A program made the position numbers and the translations under genes. This document shows positions 56,572-64,000 of a stretch of 64,000 bases of DNA, one piece after another. The notes beneath the pieces were generated by a model. The model did no database searches. It was not told where the DNA came from and worked only from the letters and a program-made list of their open reading frames with translations. Origin of the DNA: Isoetes taiwanensis (lineage: Eukaryota > Streptophyta > Lycopodiopsida > Isoetales > Isoetaceae); contig JAJEKV010000131.1 in NCBI GenBank assembly GCA_021234155.1, positions 742,001 to 806,000 on the forward strand, in the 5' to 3' direction. Every line of letters begins with the position of its first letter. The stretch's first letter is position 1.

Positions 56572-57878
56572 TTAAGGGCGTTCTCCCTTAATGCGACTAG
56601 CAAGATACATGTCTTGCCTCATAAGGGTTACCCGCTTTGCATGAACAGTGCAAGCTGTTGAGTCTTCAAAATGTTGCACTATCTTCTGCTCAGCCGCTTC
56701 CTGCAGTGCCAGCAGCATCTCATCCGTGACCCTCATGTCGGTCTTGAAATCCTGCATTACTTCCCTAACTAGCCGAGCAAAGGGGGCACGGGGAATCAGG
56801 AGGTCGTAGCTTATTTGGAAGTGCGAATCTCCGTAGTGCTCTTTGCTCGGCGCTGCTTCTGGTGAGCTTCTTACGGGTGGGGGCTTTTGAGGGACCTTGG
56901 GCTTTGGTGGGGGCGGCCTTAGGGTCTGCTACTTTGTTGGGTGTCCCCCTTCGATGGTCCTGACCCTGTTCTTCTGGTAGTAGGAGTTGTAAACCTCCCA
57001 CTCCTTCATGTAGGCCTCGTGCTCCCTCATCTTGCTCTCATAGATTTTGATGGGGTTCGTGACATAAGACTCCCGGGTAGGTCGGGATTGCTTTTCTGTC
57101 CACCCGGATAAGGAGGGGTTTTACGCACTTGGTCACTTTGTTCGGTCGGGTTGCTCCTGGTTGGGTATTGCTGCTCCTCACCTGGGGGTTTTGAAGAACT
57201 CCCACCCCCGGGGTTGGGGATGTAATCCTTGTCAGAGGAGTCGCCGGAGGAGTTCGGTGGCTGATCAGGAGGCCGCTCAGAGATCACGACCTTAGGGTTG
57301 GGCTTCCTGACCTTGGGGACTTCCTTGAGCTTCCTTGGGCTCCCCACCCATTTCCCTTTCTTTTGCTTTAGTTCCTCTGCCGCTTTCGCCTCCTCCTCTT
57401 CTCTCTTCCTCTTCTTTTGTTCCCTTTTCCTTTCTCGGCGTTCATACTTTCTGATAAACGCAGCGAGGTCTTCTTCTTCTGCCGGCTCAAGCCTCGGCTC
57501 GCTGTGCTCTTGCCGCTCCTTTGTCCTCCTTTCCCGTTGTGCTCCCTCCTCTTCTTCTTCGAGGATTTCTGTTTCTGCATCAGAGTGGTCCTCTTTCTCC
57601 TCCTGCTCTTGAATCTCTCGCTCTATCTCCTCGTAAACTTCCCTTGTCTCCTCGTCCATGGAAGTTGGTGATGAGGCCTCGTCTTGATCCGCCTGCTGAT
57701 TGAAAATATCAATCAGATCAGATGTATCTTGCTCTTCTGGGATGCTCTCCTTGCTTGAAGACGAACGACCCCCTTTCGCGAGCCTGTCACGAAGCATCTG
57801 CCGAATGAGGTCGGCGTTTGTGGCGCTGGTGGGTTCGCCTGGACGAGGCTTCTTGGCCGTCTGCTTGGTTCGTGCCAT
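56572..57878 (-). pseudogene. Histone H3-like gene carried by the LTR element
   Basis: From the ATG at 57,876-57,878, a 283-codon frame begins MARTKQTAKKPRPGE. Without Met this matches the H3 tail at A1-A7 and keeps K4 and K9, with K at position 8 and P at 10. Then come a Glu/Lys-rich, coiled-coil-like region (about residues 60-185; EEEEEGAQRERRTKERQEHS, KREQKKRKREEEEAKAAEEL) and a Pro/Ser-rich linker. A one-register frame change near 57,065-57,125 leads into KIYESKMREHEAYMKEWEVY; after an in-frame TAG (56,929-56,931) and a Pro-rich stretch, an H3 fold follows: SYDLLIPRAPFARLVREV, QDFKTDM, LLALQEAAEQKIVQHFED, CTVHAKRVTLMRQDMYLASR, IKGERP, stop TAA 56,572-56,574. Loop 1 has canonical H3 length, without the CENH3 insertion, although LLIP.APF resembles CENH3. 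The alpha-N helix is diverged. The whole protein would be about 435 residues, three times a histone. Function is inferred only from the fold: nucleosome entry or competition for H3 readers. Confidence 0.9.
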
Positions 57879-57978
57879 GTTTGACGGCTCGTCGATCGGG
57901 TATCAGCGCCTAAAGATCGCCTAAGTGCGGGAGAGCGGATTTCTAGGGCGGGAACGTGCAATTGAGGGGGGTCTACTT

Positions 57979-57988
57979 CTATTTATAG
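57979..57988 (-). promoter_or_regulatory. TATA box of the H3-like gene
   Basis: CTATAAATAG on the minus strand, about 101 bp upstream of the H3-like start codon. An internal promoter is unusual for an LTR element, where transcription normally starts in the LTR. Confidence 0.75.
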
Positions 57989-58090
57989 CTTGGCAATTTT
58001 TAGGTCAAAATTCAAGTTGCTCTATTTAACATGCTAAGGCACCTATGTAATTAAAACTTACACTTATTTCAGACTTTTTCTACTTACTTT

Positions 58091-58157
58091 GGTCTCCGCG
58101 GTGGCATACTGTTCAAAAACTAAAGTTTAGTTTTTAGACCCGGTGGTAATGATGACC
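58091..58157. repeat. 67-bp palindromic element P3
   Basis: The centre CAAAAACTAAAGTTTAGTTT is shared with the other elements; outer arms (GGTCTCCGCGGTGG / ...GGTGGTAATGATGACC) are more diverged. It lies about 100 bp upstream of the H3-like TATA box. Confidence 0.7.
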
Positions 58158-58279
58158 TTACACATTTTTAAGTAATTTAAGTAATTTAAACATGCTATTC
58201 TAATTAATTCCTACCTTAGAACTAGCCTTACCATATTATTTTTCTCAAATTCATCATGTTTGAGTGTTCTTGGCTCGAT

Positions 58280-58342
58280 GTCTCACAGGTAGCGCCCTGC
58301 TCAAAAACTAAAGTTTAGTTCTTTGACCGGTAGCGGTGAACC
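58280..58342. repeat. 63-bp palindromic element P4
   Basis: GTCTCACAGGTAGCGCCCTG, central ACTAAAGTTTAGT, right arm TTTGACCGGTAGCGGTGAAC. About 190 bp from P3, mirroring the P1-P2 spacing. Confidence 0.8.
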
Positions 58343-58527
58343 ACTTTGCCCGGGGAGTTTTTGGCTCATTCTTCTTAGTCTTATTAAGTTCCAATTCCTT
58401 AATGCGTTACTAGCTTAGCATAAACTACAAAATGAGAAAAATTTCGTTTTTGAGGCTTGAGGATCCTATCAAGTTAGTACTCATTGGGAGCATGGTCGGT
58501 GCTTTGCTCTTGGTCTCCAAGAACATA

Positions 58528-58538
58528 GCTCGATACCA
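58528..58538 (-). promoter_or_regulatory. Primer binding site, initiator-Met tRNA type
   Basis: Minus-strand TGGTATCGAGC starts one base inside the 5' LTR. It equals the common TGGTATCAGAGC site with one A missing, and fixes the element as minus-sense with its 5' LTR at 58.5-60.0 kb. Confidence 0.8.
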
Positions 58539-58539
58539 T

Positions 58540-60019
58540 TGTGGCGTCCCCTACTAAAGGTATCGATGCCCTTGTGTATACAAACAAGGGAAGTTCATCC
58601 CCGCACCAGCTCCACAACGTCTGGGGCCCTCCACATATCATTGTGACCGTCTAGAGTCCCTTTGTGGGAAGAGTGAAGGGGTCATTTTACCCCGTCTCCC
58701 TCGGGGGGCCTACCTAGGCTGAAGCGTAAAACACATATCGTCGATAACATAACATCATATATCCACCTCGAAGAGTGGTACATCAACATCTGCATAGACA
58801 AAGATCAACTGTCTGAGGAGGAAGTTCCTACCCAAGGCCCGGACTCGGGGGATGGCCCGACAAGCGGGGTCTCGAGTTGGTCTTGAGGCAGAATCATGAC
58901 AATGGATTGGGCTGGCATAAGAGCATGGCTTAGGGTTGTCCCTCCATCCGCCCCTCCTCCTGTGCACACTGCAGAGTAGGTTGAAAAGTGTTGGGACTGA
59001 CCGTAGTAGCCGGGTGCATAGCCAAGGGGCTATTCTGGGTTACATCTCCCCAGTCCGATGGGGGCGGGGAAGGGATCACTCCCTCGAGAGATCTACATGA
59101 CCCAAAGGTAACTAGAACCCCCCTTGCCCTTATTGACTTAACCCATTGGAAGGTGAACTCCACCCCCAGGTGTCGAGGAGCCCATGCCTTACCCACACTT
59201 TCGGTGGCAAGCCATTAGACCTAGTCACTCGATCCCCGGTGGCCCTTACACACACCGGAGGGATGGGTCAAGGGGTCGAGAACTGAACCTTATTCTAAGC
59301 TAGTCTGTCCCCTTCACCCCACAACGGGTGGGGTTCTTGTACCTGAGGCGAAATCTAGTAATGCACTAAGAGGGACTAGCTAGGGCATCATCTACTAAGC
59401 TTTAAGTCTCTACCCCCTTCATACAATGAGTCCACGAGAATGCATCAGTCCATCATATCAACATAAGTAAATAAGAACTAATCTAATTCATAGAGTTAGG
59501 TTCTTTAGTTAGAGTCAATCTCGGGATGCCGCTTGGCTACTAAGGGTGATTTAATAGGCTAAACCTCGGTTGAAAGGCTGGAACAAGGTTTAAGCTATTC
59601 AATCGACTAAATACTGCTCCACGGTTCACTCCTATCGATCCGAAAGCGTCCATGTCTACGATTACGCCCCGAGATGCGGTCGGAGGGATGATCGACAAGC
59701 TAGAGGGCGCAGGCGGTCGTGGGAGTTGGAATTGACTCTCGGTAGCCGATCTGAACTTGGAAGGTACGTAGGCGAAAAAGGGAATGTTAGGGTTTGATGC
59801 CTTATGTAGGCTATCGGTTAGGTTTAGGGTTTCCATGACCCTTGGTCTACCTTTAATGGGTTAAAGGTCTAAAGGTGTCCGTTGCCCCATTGCAAGTTGC
59901 CCCTAGGGTCCTTGCTTAATTTTATCGGCGCATTACCGCCGTCATTTGGGCGGCATGCAGCGTGGCGTGGCTTGATGCGGTATATGTCTTGAGACCGGTA
60001 TATCGTCTTTGGAGCGTCA
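58540..60019 (-). repeat. 5' LTR
   Basis: About 1,480 bp, TGTGGCGTCCCC to GCGTCA on the plus strand, colinear with the interrupted 3' LTR, with scattered substitutions and small indels. It is intact and shows the unoccupied CACTA target (GGGTCGAG context near 59,270). Confidence 0.92.
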
Positions 60020-60020
60020 C

Positions 60021-60026
60021 AATGCA
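60021..60026 (+). repeat. Target-site duplication, right copy (AATGCA)
   Basis: Matches 42,421-42,426; separated from the LTR end by one base. Confidence 0.55.
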
Positions 60027-61660
60027 CAAAGACGAAAGCATATAGGACAAGAACACCACTGCATGTTTAAGCCAATGGTACAATAGTGCTATAGATATTA
60101 TTCTAGTACATGCACGAATGTAGAAGGACAATGAAATCAGCCGTCATAGGCCGACTGTTATATAAACTCTACTTCCAGATTGCTTACAATAAAAGCATCA
60201 TGAAAATAGCCTGAGAACTGCATACCTTAGGTTGCTCATAAATTTACTTTCATAATACACCTGGAGGTGCTTTTCATCCTATGATTAATTCTATTCAGAA
60301 CTCGTTATGCTGTCAGCAGCTCCCATGATAGTTTCATTTGACAATCGAAGTCTCCAAATCCATCTTCAGCAGATAATAAACTAAGCGAAGCAAATGAGAT
60401 ACAAAGGGAAGAGAGGACCCGTACCTGCAGCCAAACAATACTTTGTTAGCCTGATAAGGGTAATAAAACAAGGGCCAAAAGGTACATTGGGTCCTCTCGG
60501 TTTATAACCGATCACCCTTTGTAACCCTTTGCCCAAAGTTGGAATCTACAGAAAATGGATAAGATATTGAACACAAATTGAGTAAAGACAAACTGCCTAT
60601 AGGCTTAGAGAAGAGATAAACAAGAGATAAACAAGTGTTAGGAAATTGTTCTGCTACAAAAAATGTATGGAATAGTGCAGTTAAGTGAAGGAAATAGTTC
60701 ATAAACCAATTCAAAATCTTCAACAAGTTATGACAAAGATTAGCTTAAAAAGCCAAGTGCTCATAGCATTTTTTCAGGACTGTACATATCTACTAATAGC
60801 CACAGAGCATATTTCTAGATAATAGAATAAATGAGATAAAATGACGTGTAATTTAAAACCTGTTTCCAGCAGCTTAAATACCATGTGCACTAAAGGATAG
60901 ATCCAGCAGATAGATCAAATCAAATGGGGTTTAACCCATGTGTCTTATTTTCTAGTGCATATATGACGACACTTGCTATTATCATTTGAACAGAGATTTT
61001 TACAAGACACAGCAGGATCCAAGTTGCTGGAAAATGCACAGCTTATCTTGTAGAACGGCAAAGTTATAGCACAGCAGCAAATAAAAGTCGTCGTTCTGTG
61101 ACCAGACCGAACTAAAATCATTTTTATGTAAATAGACTTGAGATACAATATGAATTCCAAATACTAGAAATGGTGAGCAAGTGAATCAGAGGCCTCTGAA
61201 TGTTTTGAAGTAGCTGGAGAATGCACAGATCTTAATGAAGTTTGGCAATGGCAAGGCTGTATCACAGCATCAAATACTTCAGGCGCCGTTTTGTGAGCAC
61301 GACAGACCCTAATTTCGGATTTAGGGTTTGCAGATGGTTTTGCCCGCTTAGGGTTCCAAATAGTGAACCAAATATTTAGGGCAAAGATGCCTTGTGTACA
61401 TAACCACGTTGCACATAATGTGCTATTGCCAAATGCCCTTTAAAACCACCATGTCCATTCAATACTATAAATTTACAACAACAATTGCAAAACATACCTT
61501 CAAGGTGCCAAATCTGTCTAGCCAGCCATAGGTACCCAAGGGCAAAACAGATATTACATCAAAAATAGTCTTGCAATAGAATTTTGCTGAAAGTTTTTTC
61601 TCAAGGACCTCTCAATGCACCATGGGTGCACAACCTATTAAAAGGTGTACAGCATATCAA
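60027..61660. other. No gene seen
   Basis: AT-rich sequence with only short frames. It would be the original flank of the LTR element and continuous with 42.4 kb before insertion. Confidence 0.5.
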
Positions 61661-61661
61661 T

Positions 61662-61683
61662 AAAAAAAAAAAAAAAAAAAAAA
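61662..61683 (+). repeat. Poly(A) run
   Basis: About 20 consecutive A's, followed at 61,733-61,754 by a (CTTC)n microsatellite; may mark the end of a retroposed sequence. Confidence 0.7.
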
Positions 61684-61785
61684 TGTTCTTGTCGTGCCTA
61701 GACCGATTGGTCTCCATGGACGATAAAAGAACCTTCCTTCCTTCCTTCCTTCCTACATTCTAAAAGAATCTCTTGAGAATACTCT

Positions 61786-62518
61786 ATACGGTGCATGCTC
61801 GAGTTTTAGCATGTTCCTACGTGCAAGTTCTTATCGTGCCCTACATTCTAAAAGAATCTCTTGAGAATACTCTAAATTCATAGATTCTCTAAGATTCTAC
61901 CAAGGTTCTCTTAGAGGTTTCGTGAGCATTTCTCTAAATTTTATAAGATTCCCTCTAGATTCCATTAGATTTCCCTAGATTCTCCAAGATTCTATCCCTT
62001 AGATTCCTTTAGATTTTATGAGATTGCCCTAGGTTCCCTTACATTACATGAGATTCAAAGAGATTCTATAAAGATTCCCTTAGATACTCTAAGATTTCAT
62101 CAATATTTTCTTAGATTCCCTTAGATTTTATGAAGATTCCTTTAGATCCCCCAGATTTTAAGAGATTCCCTTAGGCTTGTAAATATTTTCCTAGATTCTC
62201 TTACATTTTATAAGATTTTCTTAGATTCTATTAGATTTTTCTGGATTCCTTTATATTCTAGAACTTTTTAGAATATTCTAAGACTTTCAATATATTCTAG
62301 AACTTTCTGGAAGTATTTCCCTAAATTTCCTTACATTCCCGTAGATTCCCCTACATTCTAGAACATTCTAAAACTTATTATAACAATTTGGAACTTTCTG
62401 GAAGAATTTTCTTAGACCCCCCTAGATTCTCTTATGTTCTAGAACTTTCTAGAAGATTCTAGAACTTTCTAGAGCCTTCCAGAACATTCTAGAACTTTCT
62501 TGAACTAGCTAGAATGTT
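61786..62518 (+). repeat. GATTCC/TTCTAGAA repeat block, copy 2
   Basis: A near-colinear copy of the block at 40,240-41,020 with indels. It starts ACGGTGCATGCTCGAG and ends with the TTCTAGAA array (about 62,430-62,505, AGAACTTTCTAGAAGATTCT). The 60-bp direct repeat seen on the right of copy 1 is absent here. Confidence 0.88.
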
Positions 62519-62589
62519 ATAGTCTATTTTATCTTAATGGGAACATCACCCTTAAGTATATTTGAAACATAAATTATTTATAAAGTTAA

Positions 62590-62660
62590 TGCTTGGTTTA
62601 GTGGTTAGAATGGGAAGCTGGGAGATCAATGGCCAGGGTTCGAATCCCCTATACACCATA
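62590..62660 (+). repeat. tRNA-like Pol III promoter unit 1
   Basis: A box TGGTTTAGTGG (62,594-62,604) and a perfect B box GGTTCGAATCC (62,637-62,647) are spaced as in tRNA genes. The 5' and 3' ends (GCTTGG / ATACACCA) do not pair into an acceptor stem, so it is tRNA-derived, not a working tRNA gene. Confidence 0.7.
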
Positions 62661-62902
62661 AAAATTTTAAAAGCCTTTTCCTAAGGGATGAGCATTCAAC
62701 TTGGGCCGTAGGATCTTGGACCCGCTCAAGGGTCGTGATCTCACCACGTGACAATAATTAAAGCAACATGAGCCATAGGATCTATTACATATAATTCCCA
62801 AAGTCATGTGCACCGTAGGATATGTGCCAAGCCACATGAGCCGTAAGATCGCGGATCAACGATCAGGATCGGATCAACCTAGACCATAGGATCGATTACA
62901 TA

Positions 62903-62973
62903 ATGCTTGGTTTAGTGGTTAGAATGGGAGGCTGGGGGATCAATGGCCAGGGTTCAAATCCCCTATACACCAT
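62903..62973 (+). repeat. tRNA-like Pol III promoter unit 2
   Basis: Same unit with one change in the B box (GGTTCAAATCC, 62,951-62,961). It is followed immediately by a 120-bp tandem copy holding unit 3. Confidence 0.7.
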
Positions 62974-63022
62974 AAAAGACGATCAGGATCGGATCAACCT
63001 AGACCGTAGGATCGATTACATA

Positions 63023-63093
63023 ATGCTTGGTTTAGTGGTTAGAATGGGAGGCTGGAGGATCAATGGCCAGGGTTCGAATCCCCTATACACCAT
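63023..63093 (+). repeat. tRNA-like Pol III promoter unit 3
   Basis: Intact A and B boxes (B at 63,071-63,081). Its downstream sequence repeats that of unit 1 for about 300 bp, so a 433-bp segment is duplicated. Confidence 0.7.
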
Positions 63094-63540
63094 AAAAAAT
63101 TTAAAAGCCTTTTCCTAAGGGATGAGCATTCAACTTGGGCCGTAGGATCTTGGACCCGATCAAGGGTCGCGATCTCACCACGTGACAATAATTAAAGAAA
63201 CATGAGCCATAGGATCTATTACATATAATTCCCAAAGTCATGTGCACCGTAGGATATGTGCCAAGCCACATGAGCCGTAAGATCTCGGATCGACGATCAG
63301 GATCGGATCAACCTAGACCGTAGGATCGATTACATATAATTCCCAAAGCCATGTGCACCGTAGGATGTGTCCCAAAGCAACGTGATCCGTAGGATCTCGG
63401 ACTGACGATCAGGATCAGATCAACCTGGATCGTAGGATCGCTTACATATAATCTACAAACAAACTCCCAAGCCATCTGGGCCGTAAGATACGTTCCAAAG
63501 CCACATGAGCCATAGGATCTCGGATCAATGGCCAGATTTA

Positions 63541-64000
63541 GGAGGACAAACATAAGAACATATATATGTTATGATATGATATTGGCACATCACAGTACAT
63601 GTCAGTCCAAGTGACATGTACAAGCATTAGGGCGGATTTGGGGTCTCAAAACAACCTCCTATCAGCCATTCCACGTCATATTTCCGCTCCTTTTTTCCCA
63701 TGCCACCTAGGATACCAAACTCTCATAATTACAGATTTGCTTGAAATATTCTCCCGGAATAAGGGGGATCGCACATTCATGGCGCCATATATATTTAATT
63801 CTGTTGGTTGTCAGGCAGGCTGATGCAACACTTGGCTCTTGGTTTGTCAGATACCAAGCGTGTGCGTCACCGATTCTTGTCTTGCGCAATTTTCATTTAG
63901 AGGCCATGGCCATACAAGCTTCCCGCCTTCTACATTTCAAAATTTGAATATGTAAGTTGAAGCTTTGTATCAGACTTTCATTTCGAGGCGCTGCGATTGC
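63541..64000. other. No gene seen
   Basis: Short frames on both strands without recognisable features. Confidence 0.5.

Larger units (their letters stand above)
42427..60019 (-). mobile_element. Composite LTR retrotransposon with extra H3-like gene
   Basis: Two homologous LTRs (42,427-48,614, split by an insertion, and 58,540-60,019) bracket a minus-strand internal region. In element order it holds an initiator-Met-like primer site, an H3-like gene, an unidentified gene, gag, protease, reverse transcriptase, RNase H, integrase with chromodomain, and a polypurine tract. This domain order and the chromodomain assign it to Ty3/gypsy chromoviruses. Without the 4.7-kb CACTA insertion it is about 12.9 kb. 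Two genes between the 5' LTR and gag are not part of the standard chromovirus plan. LTR divergence, frameshifts and stops show it is old and inactive. Confidence 0.88.
62690..63540 (+). repeat. CCGTAGGATC minisatellite around the tRNA-like units
   Basis: Many copies of (A/G)CCGTAGGATC and GATCAGGATCGGATCAACCT alternate on a roughly 110-120 bp period, with ATTACATATAATTCCCAAAG spacers. The short ORFs here are read through the repeats. Confidence 0.8.

Noticed and set aside
57298-57703. Plus-strand Ser/Phe-rich ORFs over the acidic region
   Set aside because: They are antisense readings of the Glu/Lys-rich repeats of the H3-like gene.
56572-57878. Canonical host histone H3 or CENH3 gene
   Set aside because: The 300-residue insert, frameshift, in-frame stop and location inside LTRs exclude an ordinary H3. 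CENH3 was considered because of LLIP.APF, but loop 1 has the canonical length and the tail is H3-type rather than CENH3-type.
54339-57878. Insertion from a large DNA virus encoding histones
   Set aside because: No other viral genes; both genes lie within one LTR pair, share plant-type TATA boxes and run in the same direction as gag-pol.
62590-62660. Functional tRNA gene
   Set aside because: A and B boxes are good but the ends do not form an acceptor stem and the unit is repeated within a satellite.

Overview
This window is plant nuclear DNA, probably from a seed plant with a large, transposon-rich genome. The evidence is a VQ-motif gene, Ty3/gypsy chromovirus and L1-type LINE remains, two CACTA transposon termini, plant TATA boxes (CTATAAATAG) and exons with GT/AG borders. 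The species cannot be named from the sequence. Only one gene looks like an intact host gene: a HAIKU1-like VQ protein at 35.3-36.0 kb on the minus strand. Almost everything else recognisable is mobile DNA in various states of decay.

Layout. 0-2.3 kb: AT-rich, no gene. 2.6-4.6 kb: a broken histone-H3-like reading frame followed by a second broken ORF. 4.8-5.8 kb: right end of a CACTA-like transposon. 6.7-9.4 kb: a decayed L1-type LINE. 13.4-14.4 kb: a gypsy gag/protease remnant (minus). 15.6-16.7 kb: direct repeats. 17.5-26.4 kb: fragments of unidentified genes (an FCP1/HAD-like motif, an isolated exon, a DUF8039-like exon), a 110-bp minisatellite and a scattered family of ~21-bp GC-cored palindromes. 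27.9-30.0 kb: a broken DUF7869-type, transposase-like gene. 30.1-32.9 kb: a separate broken coding unit of unknown function with its own TATA box. 35.3-36.0 kb: the VQ gene. 40.2-41.1 and 61.8-62.5 kb: two copies of a repeat ending in heat-shock-element-like TTCnnGAA arrays. 62.6-63.5 kb: a minisatellite with three tRNA-like Pol III promoter units.

The main discovery is one composite element at 42,427-60,019. Two ~1.47-kb LTRs bracket a minus-strand chromovirus (gag, protease, RT, RNase H, integrase, chromodomain) with an initiator-Met-type primer binding site and a polypurine tract. The 3' LTR is split by a 4.7-kb CACTA transposon with perfect 3-bp target duplications; the other LTR is the empty site. 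Between the 5' LTR and gag lie two extra genes, each with its own TATA box and a pair of ~67-bp palindromes upstream. The first begins with a near-exact histone H3 tail (ARTKQTAKK) and, after a long acidic/charged region, ends in an H3 histone fold. The second is unrecognised. The broken H3-like frame at 2.6-3.6 kb, also followed by a second ORF, suggests a recurring transposon-borne H3-like module. A reasonable hypothesis, unproven here, is that the element uses an H3-like protein to interact with host chromatin, in parallel with its integrase chromodomain.
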